Shown here in pieces: positions 1-7,326 of a stretch of DNA of 36,738 nucleotides. This DNA comes from Verrucomicrobiota bacterium (lineage in GTDB: Bacteria; Verrucomicrobiota; Verrucomicrobiia; Verrucomicrobiales; Akkermansiaceae): NCBI GenBank assembly GCA_017301995.1, contig JAFLEH010000002.1:1-36738 (forward strand), read 5' to 3'. Positions within the stretch are counted from its first letter, which is position 1. Every line of letters starts with the position of its first letter. The notes beneath the pieces are model-generated. The model did no database searches and had not been told where the DNA came from. It was given only the letters and a program-made list of their open reading frames with translations. The position numbers were made by a program, and so were the translations under genes.

Positions 1-16
1 GGATGGGTAGGGATTG

Positions 17-43
17 GGTTATTGGTTATTTGTTATTGGTTAT
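17..43 (+). repeat. TTATTGG heptamer repeat element, copy 1
   Basis: AT-rich element in a GC-rich setting, built from consecutive heptamers TTATTGG, TTATTTG and TTATTGG followed by TTAT. The same 27 bases recur at 921-947 in the same orientation and at 2791-2817 in the opposite orientation; a decayed version lies at about 2941-2959. In copies 1 and 2 the following bases (G-rich, then GGGGCGCTTTTTC and runs of ATCCACGATCTTC) are also shared, so the full repeated unit is about 85 bp there. No open frame spans it convincingly. Function unknown. Confidence 0.8.
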
Positions 44-119
44 TAGGGGGAGCGGGGCGCTTTTTCATCTTCTATCCACAATCCACGATCTTCGATCTCC
101 TTGGGGAACTTGGCGTCTT

Positions 120-406
120 GGCGGTGAATCTATTCGGTTGGGGTGAGGTTGATCTGGCTGGCTGGCGGACTGAAGTCCGCGCTCCGTTAGACGCCGACTG
201 AAGTCAGCGCTCCATGGGTTGGCGTCCGCGATCTTCTATCCACGATCCACGATCTTCCATTCCATTCGCGATACTCTGGCATCGACGCTCGTAGAGCGCC
301 GCTACAAGCACCTCTATCCCCTTGGCGATCTTGGCGGCTTGGCGGTGAAATTTTCCGGCTGGCGGGAGCCTGGGAGGCCACGCTCTCACGAGCGCGGCTA
401 CGGGGC
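120..406 (+). repeat. Large direct duplication, copy 1
   Basis: This stretch recurs almost base for base at 485-763, about 365 bp downstream. It contains two short hairpins of the form GACT-GA-AGTC (around 171-211), runs of ATCTTCTATCCACGATC, an 87-bp module (263-349) ending in GGCGGTGAA, and a GTAG-footed hairpin. The 87-bp module occurs a third time, alone, at 407-493, bridging the two copies. Few mismatches separate the copies, which suggests a recent duplication. Open frames crossing it are by-products of its GC content and have no protein-like composition. Confidence 0.8.
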
Positions 407-801
407 CATTCGCGATACTCTGGCATCGACGCTCATAGAGCGCCGCTACATGCATCTCTATCCCCTTGGCGATCTTGGCGGCTTGGCGGTGAATCTATTC
501 GGTTGGGGTGAGGTTGATCTGGCTGGCTGGCGGACTGAAGTCCGCGCTCCGTTAGACGCCGACTGAAGTCGGCGCTCCATGGGTTGGCGTCGGCGATCTT
601 CTATCCACGATGTTCCATCCCATTCGCGATACAATGGCATCGACGCTCATAGAGCGCCGCTACAAGCATCTCTATCCCCTTGGCGATCTTGGCGGCTTGG
701 CGGTGAAATTTTCCGGCGGGGGGGAGCATGGGAGGCCACGCTCTCACGAGCGCGGCTACGGGGGGCGGCGAAGCGGCTACGGGGAGCGGCGAAGCGGCTA
801 C
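279..801 (-). repeat. Cluster of seven GTAG-footed REP-like hairpins (left of menD)
   Basis: Read on the minus strand, each unit starts with GTAG followed by an imperfect palindrome. Three subtypes are seen. Type 1 (376-401, 734-759) has stem arms CGCTC/GAGCG, loop TCAC and outer pairs GCC/GGC. Type 2 (279-305, 423-449, 637-663) has the same CGCTC/GAGCG stem, with loop GTA or ATA and a GTAGCGGC foot. Type 3 (765-780, 786-801) is a shorter GCGGCGAAGCGGCTAC unit in tandem. A GTAG foot plus imperfect palindrome is the classical layout of bacterial REP sequences mobilised by RAYT (TnpA_REP) proteins; no RAYT gene is in the window. Confidence 0.7.
485..763 (+). repeat. Large direct duplication, copy 2
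   Basis: Second copy of the 120-406 unit. One visible difference is in the second GACT-GA-AGTC hairpin: here the arms extend perfectly (GCCGACT / AGTCGGC, about 558-573), while in copy 1 the right arm has an A in place of a G. The ends of this copy carry one GTAG-footed hairpin of each of two subtypes (637-663 and 734-759). Confidence 0.8.
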
Positions 802-1101
802 GGTGGCGGGCAAGCTGCCGCCCTTGGTCGATTCCGGTCGGACGGACGGAAAACCATCGGTGGGTTGCTCATGGATGACGGTTTCCTAGCAAACCCGGCG
901 CGGGTGTCAAGGGGGAATTGGGTTATTGGTTATTTGTTATTGGTTATGAGGGGAGCGGGGCGCTTTTTCGTCTTCGATCCACGATCTTCAATCTCGTTGG
1001 CGTCTTGTCGGGTTTTGCGGTAAATTTTCCGGCAGGAGGGGGCCGGTATTAAGGGGCGGGGTGAGGATTCGGGAAGATGCGGCTTGGCCTGGGGGGGCGG
1101 A
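802..1101. other. Gene-free stretch upstream of menD
   Basis: It contains a GC-rich inverted repeat (GGCGG at 805-809 with CCGCC at 818-822), the second heptamer element (921-947) with its shared downstream flank, and a further ATCCACGATCTTC repeat (about 975-990). No convincing coding frame or clear promoter was recognised. The menD promoter should lie here or in the repeat flank. Confidence 0.5.
921..947 (+). repeat. TTATTGG heptamer repeat element, copy 2
   Basis: Identical to the core at 17-43, in the same orientation. It is followed by the same G-rich stretch and GGGGCGCTTTTTC, then ATCCACGATCTTC. It lies about 170 bp before menD, and the inverted copy at 2791-2817 lies after menD, so the gene is bracketed by opposed copies. 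Confidence 0.8.
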
Positions 1102-1119
1102 ATGGGGTATGATGCGGGC

Positions 1120-2673
1120 ATGAGCGCGTGGCAACAGGCATTGTCGGTGGTGGGCTCCTGCCTGGAGGCGGGGGTGGGTGAGTTCGTGGTGTGCGCGGGG
1201 GCGCGGAATGCGGCCCTGCTGGAGGCACTGGCGCGGGCGGAAAAGGCGGGAGCGGTCCGGGTGTGGCACCATTTTGAGGAACGCGGAGCCGGTTTTTTCG
1301 CGCTTGGCCGGACCATGGCGACGGGTTTGCCCTGCGCGGTGGTGACCACGAGCGGCACGGCGGCGGCCGAGTTGCTGCCGGCGGTGGTGGAGGCGCACTA
1401 TCAGGCAAGGCCGCTGCTCGCGATCACCGCCGACCGGCCGGCGCATTTCCGGGGATCGGGCGCGCCGCAGACGATCATCCAGCCGGGGATTTTCGGGGCC
1501 TATGCGGAGGATGGAAATTTCCGGGAATGGGACGGGCGCGGTCCATTCCACTGGAACGTCGAGATCGGGGAAGAGTTGGATTTCGACGAAACAGGCGGGG
1601 ATTTCGTGAGATCGGGCGATTTCAGGTCTCCGAAGGAGCGGGTGGATGTGGCGGCGCTGGCGCAGTGGCTGAGGACCGATTGGTTTCGCGGTGTGGTGGT
1701 GATGGTGGGCGGGCTGGAGCCGTCCGATCAGGAGGAGGTGTTCCACTTCTGCCATGCGCTGGGCGCGCCGGTGGTGGCCGAGGCCGCGAGCGGGCTGCGC
1801 GAGGCGTTGGTTGATCTGGCGCTGCCCGATGCCGACCGGATGCTGGCGCGGCGGGTTCCGGGAAAAATCCTGCGTTTGGGCGAGGTGCCCAGCGGGCGGT
1901 TTTGGCGGGATCTGGAGGATTTGCCGGAGGTTTCGGTGATGTCGGTGTGCCGCAACGGACTGCCCGGTCTGGCGCGGGAGTCGAAGGTGGTTAGGGGGGC
2001 GGTCGGCCGGGTGCTGCCGGCGCTCGGTGAGGTCGAACGGGTGGGCGACGTGCTGGATCTGCTGCCGCTGAAACCGGGGAGAGCGGCGCGGGTTGAGGAA
2101 ATGTTGGAGGCGTATCCCGACAGCGAACCCGGCCTGGTGCGCATGATTTCCAACTACGCCTCGCTGGGCGGAGGTGTCTATCTGGGAAACAGCATGCCGA
2201 TCCGCGAGTGGAACCTTTTCGCCCAGTGGCGGCAGCCGGTCACTCGGGTGCGGACCAACCGCGGCGCCAACGGAATCGACGGCCAACTGAGCACCTGGCT
2301 CGGATGGTCGGCGGACCAACCGAACGCGTGGGCGGTGGTCGGCGATCTGACCGCTTTGTATGATCTTGCCGCCGGAAACCTGTTGGGGCAGGTGGAAAAC
2401 CGCGGGCGCAGGCTGGTGGTGATCAACAACCGGGGCGGCGCGATTTTTTCCCGTCTCCCGCGGCTTTCCGCGATGAGCGGCCGGGCGGCTGAGTGGATGC
2501 TCAACTCCCACAACGCGGATCTATCCGGATTGGCGGCGATGTGGGGCATGCGCCACATCCGGGTGCGGACCGCGGACGATTTCGACGCGGTCCCGGAAGG
2601 CGGCGACGAAGCGGTGCTGTTGGAAATCCTGCCCGATCCCAAACAAACCGCCGCGTTCTGGCGGGAGTGGTGA
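1120..2673 (+). CDS. menD: 2-succinyl-5-enolpyruvyl-6-hydroxy-3-cyclohexene-1-carboxylate synthase (MenD)
   Basis: Thiamine-diphosphate enzyme that joins isochorismate and 2-oxoglutarate in menaquinone synthesis (cytosolic). Seen: an N-terminal Pyr-domain segment with CAGARN where most MenD proteins have a PGSRS-like motif, TSGTAAAELLPAVVEA carrying the probable ThDP-activating Glu, and TADRPAHFRGSGAPQ matching the family TADRP motif. The C-terminal PP domain has NRGANGIDGQLSTWLG and the cofactor/metal motif GDLTALYD followed by INNRGG. It is 517 aa, slightly short for the family (about 550). Start: ATG at 1120 gives an N-terminus like other MenD proteins; ATG 1102 and TTG 1084 are in-frame alternatives. 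No other men genes are nearby and both flanks are repeat blocks. The identification is firm; retention of function despite the altered N-terminal motif is likely but not proven. Confidence 0.9.
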   Translation: MSAWQQALSVVGSCLEAGVGEFVVCAGARNAALLEALARAEKAGAVRVWHHFEERGAGFFALGRTMATGLPCAVVTTSGTAAAELLPAVVEAHYQARPLLAITADRPAHFRGSGAPQTIIQPGIFGAYAEDGNFREWDGRGPFHWNVEIGEELDFDETGGDFVRSGDFRSPKERVDVAALAQWLRTDWFRGVVVMVGGLEPSDQEEVFHFCHALGAPVVAEAASGLREALVDLALPDADRMLARRVPGKILRLGEVPSGRFWRDLEDLPEVSVMSVCRNGLPGLARESKVVRGAVGRVLPALGEVERVGDVLDLLPLKPGRAARVEEMLEAYPDSEPGLVRMISNYASLGGGVYLGNSMPIREWNLFAQWRQPVTRVRTNRGANGIDGQLSTWLGWSADQPNAWAVVGDLTALYDLAAGNLLGQVENRGRRLVVINNRGGAIFSRLPRLSAMSGRAAEWMLNSHNADLSGLAAMWGMRHIRVRTADDFDAVPEGGDEAVLLEILPDPKQTAAFWREW

Positions 2674-2699
2674 GTTGGGTTGTTGGAGATTGCGTTTCC

Positions 2700-2930
2700 G
2701 TAGCCGCGCTCGTGAGAGCGTGGCCCTTCAGGTTTGCGCGTTTTCCTCCGCCCCCGCCTTCTCAAAAAGGCCGCCAAAACCCTCTCCCAAATAACCAATA
2801 ACAAATAACCAATAACCGCGGCGCAGCCGCCGTAGCCGCGCTCGTGAGAGCGTGGCCCTCCAGGGTCCGGTGTGCCCCTCCCGAAGCCACCTTCTCACGA
2901 AGGCGGCTACATTTTCACGAAGGCGGCTAC
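2700..2930. repeat. Cluster of four GTAG-footed REP-like hairpins (right of menD)
   Basis: Two type 1 units lie on the plus strand (2700-2725 and 2832-2857) with the CGCTC/GAGCG stem. A third unit on the minus strand (2886-2910) has stem CCTTC/GAAGG with the same TCAC loop and the same outer GCC/GGC pairs and GTAG foot. Both arms have changed together, so pairing is kept. A fourth (2911-2930) keeps the GAAGG arm and GTAG foot but has a degraded left arm (TTTTC). The paired substitutions argue that the folded form matters. Confidence 0.7.
2791..2817 (-). repeat. TTATTGG heptamer repeat element, inverted copy 3
   Basis: Exact reverse complement of the cores at 17-43 and 921-947. It lies between two type 1 hairpins. 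A decayed relative (TATAACAAATAACCCATAAC) lies at 2941-2960. Confidence 0.8.
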
Positions 2931-2977
2931 CTTTCCTCCCTATAACAAATAACCCATAACTGCGCCGCAGGCGCCCC

Positions 2978-3667
2978 TCACCCCCTCGGCGGAATTCCGG
3001 GGCGTGGCGTCGGTGGCCGAGGGCCGGGAGATGGGCTGGCGGGAACCGGCTTGGGCGGTTCCGGCGTGGCGGGAGCGGCAGGTGTTTCGGCCGGTTCGGC
3101 CGGCGTGCCGGACGGCGCGGGACGGCTGAGGAAGGTCCAGTCGAGATTGCCGTGGTCGAGCCGGTCCACCTCGCTGGCATAGACGGCGTCCTCGTTCTTG
3201 GGGTCGATGTCGGCCGCGAGGTGGCTGAACATTCTGGCGAGCAGCCGGTTTTCCTGGCTATCCGATTTGGCGAGGATCTGGCCGCGGGTGAGGAGCAGGC
3301 GGGCCATGGTGGGCGGGCTGAAATCGCCCTTGGCGGCATCCGGGACCAGCCCTTTGGAGAGTTGGTAGTTGACGATGATCGCGCGTCGGTTGCGCGGGGA
3401 GAGATTGAGCGCCAGCAACAGCATTCGGCGCGCCTGGTCGAGCGATTCCGGGCTGGATTTTCCCTGGGCGATGCCGAGCGCCGCGCAATCGGCGAGGTTG
3501 GTGGCGTATTCGTCGCGTTCGGCATCGAGCAGCCCGACATCGCGGGAAAAGGCGCTGACCTGAACCTTTACCGGCGTCCACTGGATGCCGCGCGCGCCTT
3601 TTTCCTGGGCCACCGCCGGGGAGGCGAGGGCACCAAGCAGCATCACCACTTGCCAAACGCGATTCAT
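2978..3667 (-). CDS. Exported helical (TPR-like) protein of unknown function
   Basis: 229 aa. The N-terminus MNRVWQVVMLLGALASPAVAQ is a clear Sec signal peptide with a probable AVA/Q cleavage, so the protein should be periplasmic or surface-exposed. The middle (about 40-165) is helical, with segments such as ARRMLLLALNLSPRNRRAI that resemble TPR helices; the last 45 residues are Pro- and Ala-rich. I do not recognise a named family. The start was chosen at the ATG (3667) that gives the signal peptide; an upstream in-frame start would add 12 non-signal residues. It diverges from the cyclo-ligase gene with only 29 bp between starts, so the two promoters must overlap each other or the opposite gene. 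Confidence 0.7.
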   Translation of the reverse strand: MNRVWQVVMLLGALASPAVAQEKGARGIQWTPVKVQVSAFSRDVGLLDAERDEYATNLADCAALGIAQGKSSPESLDQARRMLLLALNLSPRNRRAIIVNYQLSKGLVPDAAKGDFSPPTMARLLLTRGQILAKSDSQENRLLARMFSHLAADIDPKNEDAVYASEVDRLDHGNLDWTFLSRPAPSGTPAEPAETPAAPATPEPPKPVPASPSPGPRPPTPRPGIPPRG

Positions 3668-3696
3668 CGCGGCTAAGTTCGGCCACAGGACGTCCC

Positions 3697-4251
3697 ATGG
3701 CAAGCGAGAAATCCCAACCGAAACGCGAACTCCGGCGCACCGTGCGCGAGTCCATCCGCGCGAACCCGCCCGGCGATGGCGCGGCGGTGCGGATGGAGGT
3801 GGCCGCGTGGTTGGAAAACCATCCGGACCTCAGGGTGATCGCCAGCTATGCGGCGATGCCCGACGAAGTGGACCTGCTGCCGCTGGTGGCGATGTTTCCG
3901 GACCGCCGCTGGGTTTTTCCGCGGGTGGAGGGCGATGATCTGGCGCTGTGTCACGTCGCCGACACCGTCCGCGATCTGGCGGCCGGGGCCTTTGGCATCC
4001 GGGAACCGATCGCCGCGGCACCGGTGGTCCCGGCTGGAGAAGTGGACGTGTTTCTGTGTCCGGGGCTGGCCTTCGACCCGCGCGGCGGCCGGCTCGGAAG
4101 GGGCAGGGGATTTTATGACCGATTGCTGGCGCCGGCGCGCCCCACGGCGCTGCGGATCGGAGTTTGTCACCCGCTGCAACGGGTGGCGGACACCTATCCG
4201 GAGCCGCACGACATCCCGATGCACCGGGTTTTTGACGGTGAGGGGGCGTGA
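3697..4251 (+). CDS. 5-formyltetrahydrofolate cyclo-ligase
   Basis: ATP-dependent conversion of 5-formyl-THF to 5,10-methenyl-THF in cytosolic one-carbon metabolism. Seen in the 184 aa: N-terminal basic KRELRRTVR helix typical of the family, central YAAMPDEVDLLPL, and the signature PGLAFDP-RGGRLGRGRGFYDR that forms the nucleotide-binding loop. The C-terminal EPHDIPMHRVFD matches the family end. Length is normal (180-200 aa). It starts at ATG 3697, 29 bp from the divergent exported-protein gene, and is followed 43 bp later by an alpha/beta hydrolase gene on the same strand. The alternative names ygfA, fau and mthfs are used for this family. Confidence 0.92.
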   Translation: MASEKSQPKRELRRTVRESIRANPPGDGAAVRMEVAAWLENHPDLRVIASYAAMPDEVDLLPLVAMFPDRRWVFPRVEGDDLALCHVADTVRDLAAGAFGIREPIAAAPVVPAGEVDVFLCPGLAFDPRGGRLGRGRGFYDRLLAPARPTALRIGVCHPLQRVADTYPEPHDIPMHRVFDGEGA

Positions 4252-4294
4252 TTGCGTGCTGGACACGGGAGCGTTTCCGGGTAGATTGCGGGCT

Positions 4295-5197
4295 ATGGCA
4301 CGCTGGCTGGCATGGATTTGGCTTGGGTTGACGGCATGGTGTTGGGCGGACGAGCCCAAGCCCGCGCCGGCGGATGGCAACGCCCAATTGGCGAAACTGG
4401 CGGAAGCGCTGCTGGGAAAAAACGGCGGCAACCAGTTTTTCTATTTCCCCACCCACGATGTGCCCGCCACACCCAAAAACTGGGGATTCCGGTTCGAGGA
4501 AGTGAATTTCAAATCGAAGGACGGCACCGCGCTCAGCGGCTGGTTCGTGCCGGTGCAGGGGAAACAAAAAGGCAAGGCCAAAGGCACCATCGTGTTTTCC
4601 CACGGCAACGCCGGATCGATCGGGCACCATCTGGGGTTTCATCTGTGGCTGGTGGACGAGGGCTACAACGTGCTGACCTACGACTATCGCGGATTCGGGA
4701 AATCCGCGGGAAAGGTGGACCGCCGCGGCATGCTCGATGATGTTAGGGCGGCGTTCGATTATGTGGTCAAACGTCCGGACATCGATCCGGGGCGGCTCGT
4801 TTCCATGGGCCACAGCCTGGGCGGCGCGAAATCGCTGGTTGCCCTATCCGAAGCGCCGGTCAGGGGATTGCGCGCGGTGGTCACCGATGCCGCGTTCGCG
4901 TCCTATCAGGCGATGGCGCGGCAACTCGGCGGCGAGGTGGGAGCCAAGCTTGTTAGCGACGAATGGGCGCCCAAGGACTCGGTGGCGAAGATCGCGCCGC
5001 TGCCGCTGCTGATCGTCCATGGCACGAATGACGAGGTGGTGCCGTTTTCGCAGGGCAAGCAGTTGTTCGAGGCGGCCAAGGAACCGAAAACGATGTTTCA
5101 GGTCAAGGGCGGCCACCACGGGGATTCGCTGCTGCGCAACGACGGAGCCTATCGGAAAAAACTGCTCGTCTGGCTGGCCGCGAAACTCGCGGACTGA
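4295..5197 (+). CDS. Exported alpha/beta hydrolase (Bem46/ABHD13-like)
   Basis: 300 aa. The N-terminus MARWLAWIWLGLTAWCWADEP looks like a signal peptide, so the enzyme is probably periplasmic. The alpha/beta hydrolase core is complete: oxyanion region FSHGNAGS, nucleophile elbow GHSLGG, acid Asp in VHGTNDEVVP and catalytic His in GGHHGD. The order and spacing match the Bem46/ABHD13-type serine hydrolases (esterase or thioesterase); the substrate cannot be read from sequence. Start: ATG 4295 gives the signal peptide; the frame is open much further upstream, but that part overlaps the cyclo-ligase gene and is not coding. It converges on queA with only 7 bp between stops. Confidence 0.85.
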   Translation: MARWLAWIWLGLTAWCWADEPKPAPADGNAQLAKLAEALLGKNGGNQFFYFPTHDVPATPKNWGFRFEEVNFKSKDGTALSGWFVPVQGKQKGKAKGTIVFSHGNAGSIGHHLGFHLWLVDEGYNVLTYDYRGFGKSAGKVDRRGMLDDVRAAFDYVVKRPDIDPGRLVSMGHSLGGAKSLVALSEAPVRGLRAVVTDAAFASYQAMARQLGGEVGAKLVSDEWAPKDSVAKIAPLPLLIVHGTNDEVVPFSQGKQLFEAAKEPKTMFQVKGGHHGDSLLRNDGAYRKKLLVWLAAKLAD

Positions 5198-5204
5198 GCG
5201 CGGG

Positions 5205-6194
5205 TCAGATCAGCAGCATGCAGTCGCCGTAGCTGTAGAACCGGTAGCGCCCGGCCACCGCCTGGCGGTAGGCCTCCAACACCAACTCGCGCCCGGCGAA
5301 CGCGCACACCAGCATGATCAGCGTGCTCTGCGGCAGATGAAAATTGGTTAGGAGACCGCCGATGGTCCGGATTTGTTGGGGCGGATGGATGAAAATCGAG
5401 GTTTCGCCGCGATGGCCACCGGCCCGGATGCGGGTGCCGGGGTTATCGGATTTCAGGGTTTCCAGCACCCGAGCGACCGTCGTTCCCACCGCGATCACCC
5501 GGTTGGCGGCGTTGATGCGCGCCACCGTATCCGCGTCCGCGGCGAAACGCTCCGAATGCATGACGTGGTCGGTGATGGTCTCCGCGCTCACCGGGCGGAA
5601 CGTGCCGACCCCGGTGTGGAGTGTTAGAAAAGCGTGCGGCAGTCCGGAGAGGATTTCAGGCGTGAAATGGAGTCCCGCGGTGGGCGCTGCGATGGCACCC
5701 TCCTCGCGGGCGAACACGGTTTGGTAACGCTCGGTGTCGGCCGCGTCGTCGGGGCGGTTCATGTAATGCGGCAGCGCGAGATGCCCGTGGCGGTGGAGAT
5801 CGGGTTCCGTTTCCCAGCGGATCAGCCGGTCGCCGTTTTCCAATACCTCCTCCACCGTTCCGGTTAGGCCGCCCACGGCGACCGTCCGCCCCGGTTTCAT
5901 CCGTTTTCCGGGCCGCACCAGGCATTGCCAAATCCCCGGCGCGGGCCGGTCGAGGCATAGCAGCTCGATCCGTCCGTCATCGGAAAACACCCGCGCCGGC
6001 ACCACCTTGGTGTCGTTGAGCACCAGCAGATCGCCTTCGGTTAGAAAAGACGGAAACTCGCGGAACATCCGGTGTTCGATCCGGCCTGTGGCGCGGTGGA
6101 CTACCAGCATCCGCGAAGCCGCGCGATCGGCGGCCGGCCGGCTGGCGATCAGGTCCTCGGGCAGGTGGTAGTCGTAATCGGCGGTGCGGAGCAT
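5205..6194 (-). CDS. queA: S-adenosylmethionine:tRNA ribosyltransferase-isomerase (QueA)
   Basis: Transfers and isomerises the ribosyl moiety of SAM onto 7-aminomethyl-7-deazaguanine in tRNA to give epoxyqueuosine (queuosine pathway, cytosol). Seen in 329 aa: N-terminal YDYHLPEDLIASRPAADR, LLVLNDTKVVPARV, AAPTAGLHFTPEIL, TLHTGVGTFRPV and C-terminal GGLLTNFHLPQSTLIMLV, all hallmarks of the family. Length is normal. ATG 6194 was chosen; a TTG start at 6221 would add nine residues without family similarity. It lies 95 bp downstream of the homocysteine methyltransferase gene on the same strand, so the two may be co-transcribed. Confidence 0.95.
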   Translation of the reverse strand: MLRTADYDYHLPEDLIASRPAADRAASRMLVVHRATGRIEHRMFREFPSFLTEGDLLVLNDTKVVPARVFSDDGRIELLCLDRPAPGIWQCLVRPGKRMKPGRTVAVGGLTGTVEEVLENGDRLIRWETEPDLHRHGHLALPHYMNRPDDAADTERYQTVFAREEGAIAAPTAGLHFTPEILSGLPHAFLTLHTGVGTFRPVSAETITDHVMHSERFAADADTVARINAANRVIAVGTTVARVLETLKSDNPGTRIRAGGHRGETSIFIHPPQQIRTIGGLLTNFHLPQSTLIMLVCAFAGRELVLEAYRQAVAGRYRFYSYGDCMLLI

Positions 6195-6289
6195 CGGGCG
6201 GGGAGACGACCGTGACAGCAAGCCCGGCCTGCGGAAAGCGGAATCGTCAATCGGCAGACGAGCTTTTCACGTCCATTGGACGGCCCGCA

Positions 6290-7171
6290 TCAGGCCCGGG
6301 CGATGGCGGCGAGGTGGGCGGGGGAGGTGCCGCAGCAGCCGCCGACGATGGTGATGCCTTCGGCGCGGAGTTGGCGGGCGAGGGCGGCCATTTCCTCCGG
6401 GGTGGCGCGGTAGTGGATGGATCCGTCGATCAACTGCGGGGCGCCGGCGTTCGGTTGGAGAATGGTCGGGCGGCCGTCGGCGGCCTCGGCCATCCGGCGG
6501 CCGAGTTCGAGGTAGTCGTCGAGGCTCAGGTCGGTGCCGCAGTTGGAGCCGACGATGGCCGCGCCGGCGTCGTAGGCGGACCGCATGGCGTCGGCCACGG
6601 TGGTGCCCATCATGGTGCGGAAACCGGAGGGGGTTTTCTGATAGGTGAAGGTGGCGATGACCGGGAGGCTCGTGACGGAGAGCGCGGCGCGGACGCCGGC
6701 GGCGACTTCCTCGGGGTCGCTCATGGTTTCGACGAGGATGGCGTCGGCCCCGCCGGCGGCGAGGGCGGCGATTTGCTCGCGGAAAATGTCCTCGAGTTCC
6801 TCGGGGGTGGTGTCGCCCATGGGTTCGAGGAAATCGCCGAAGGGGCCGACATCGCCGAGGACCCAGGCGTCGGGGCCGGCGGCTTCGGCGGCGATCCGGG
6901 CGGCGAGGGTGTTCCAGGCGGTGGTGTTTCCTTCGAGTCCGTGGCGGGCGAGCATGGTGCGGGTGCCGCCGAAGGAATTGGTGGTGATGAGGCGGCATCC
7001 GGCGTCGCGGTAGGCCTGGTGGACGGCTTTGATGTCGTCCGGGCGGTTGGCGTTCCAGGCCATGCCGCATTCGTCCACGGTCATGCCGCGCTGGATCAAC
7101 TGGGTGCCCATGGCGCCGTCACAGGTGAGCGGGGTGAGGAGGCAGGCTTCGGCGAGGGAGGGTTTGCTCAT
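6290..7171 (-). CDS. Homocysteine S-methyltransferase family protein
   Basis: 293 aa, cytosolic, zinc-dependent methyl transfer to homocysteine to give methionine. Seen: N-terminal TCDGAMGTQLIQRG, ITTNSFGGTR, internal ILVETMSD, and the three zinc-ligand cysteines expected for the family, one in GSNCGTD and two in the C-terminal GGCCGTSP. It consists only of the Hcy-binding barrel, with no folate, cobalamin or reactivation domains, so it is not a full MetH; it could act with S-methylmethionine, betaine or a separate partner. Start ATG 7171 directly precedes the conserved part; longer in-frame starts run into the upstream control region. It diverges from nuoL. Confidence 0.88.
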   Translation of the reverse strand: MSKPSLAEACLLTPLTCDGAMGTQLIQRGMTVDECGMAWNANRPDDIKAVHQAYRDAGCRLITTNSFGGTRTMLARHGLEGNTTAWNTLAARIAAEAAGPDAWVLGDVGPFGDFLEPMGDTTPEELEDIFREQIAALAAGGADAILVETMSDPEEVAAGVRAALSVTSLPVIATFTYQKTPSGFRTMMGTTVADAMRSAYDAGAAIVGSNCGTDLSLDDYLELGRRMAEAADGRPTILQPNAGAPQLIDGSIHYRATPEEMAALARQLRAEGITIVGGCCGTSPAHLAAIARA

Positions 7172-7237
7172 GGTTGGGGTCGGGTTGGGCCGGCAGCCTA
7201 GTGGGAAGCGGGGGAGATGGCGAGCGGAAATCGGGGG

Positions 7238-7268
7238 ATTGGCAAAATGCAAAAAACGGCTTGCCAAT
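7238..7268. promoter_or_regulatory. Inverted repeat between nuoL and the methyltransferase gene
   Basis: Perfect 8-bp arms ATTGGCAA (7238-7245) and TTGCCAAT (7261-7268) around a 15-bp A-rich spacer. The site lies 58 bp before nuoL ATG and 66 bp before the divergent methyltransferase ATG. That position would suit a regulator binding site. No bound protein is known and it could be chance. Confidence 0.35.
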
Positions 7269-7326
7269 GTCGGACGGAATGCGGAGAAACGCGCACCGCC
7301 CCGGCAGGCGTCCGGGGAGTCGAGAA

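Larger units (their letters stand above)
2674..2977. other. Gene-free repeat block downstream of menD
   Basis: This 304-bp gap holds four GTAG-footed hairpins, one inverted heptamer element and one decayed heptamer element, all described separately. No coding frame is supported. It separates the convergent menD and the minus-strand gene ending at 2978, so the hairpins may also serve as transcript ends, although no T-tract follows them. Confidence 0.6.

Noticed and set aside
263..763. CRISPR array
   Set aside because: The repeats are long (87 bp and 280 bp), irregularly spaced and not separated by unique spacers of constant length; no cas genes are nearby.
988..2511. Long minus-strand open frame opposite menD
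   Set aside because: His/Arg/Pro/Gln-rich product without protein-like hydrophobic pattern; menD on the plus strand is complete.
3848..4294. 149-residue N-terminal extension of the alpha/beta hydrolase
   Set aside because: It overlaps the cyclo-ligase gene in another frame and would bury the signal peptide that starts at 4295.
6290..7171. Truncated MetH
   Set aside because: The Hcy domain is complete with normal ends and there are no remnants of folate or cobalamin domains next to it; stand-alone family members are common.
6212..7201. Plus-strand Gly/Ala/Val-rich open frame opposite the homocysteine methyltransferase
   Set aside because: Low-complexity shadow of the minus-strand gene, which has all zinc-ligand cysteines.
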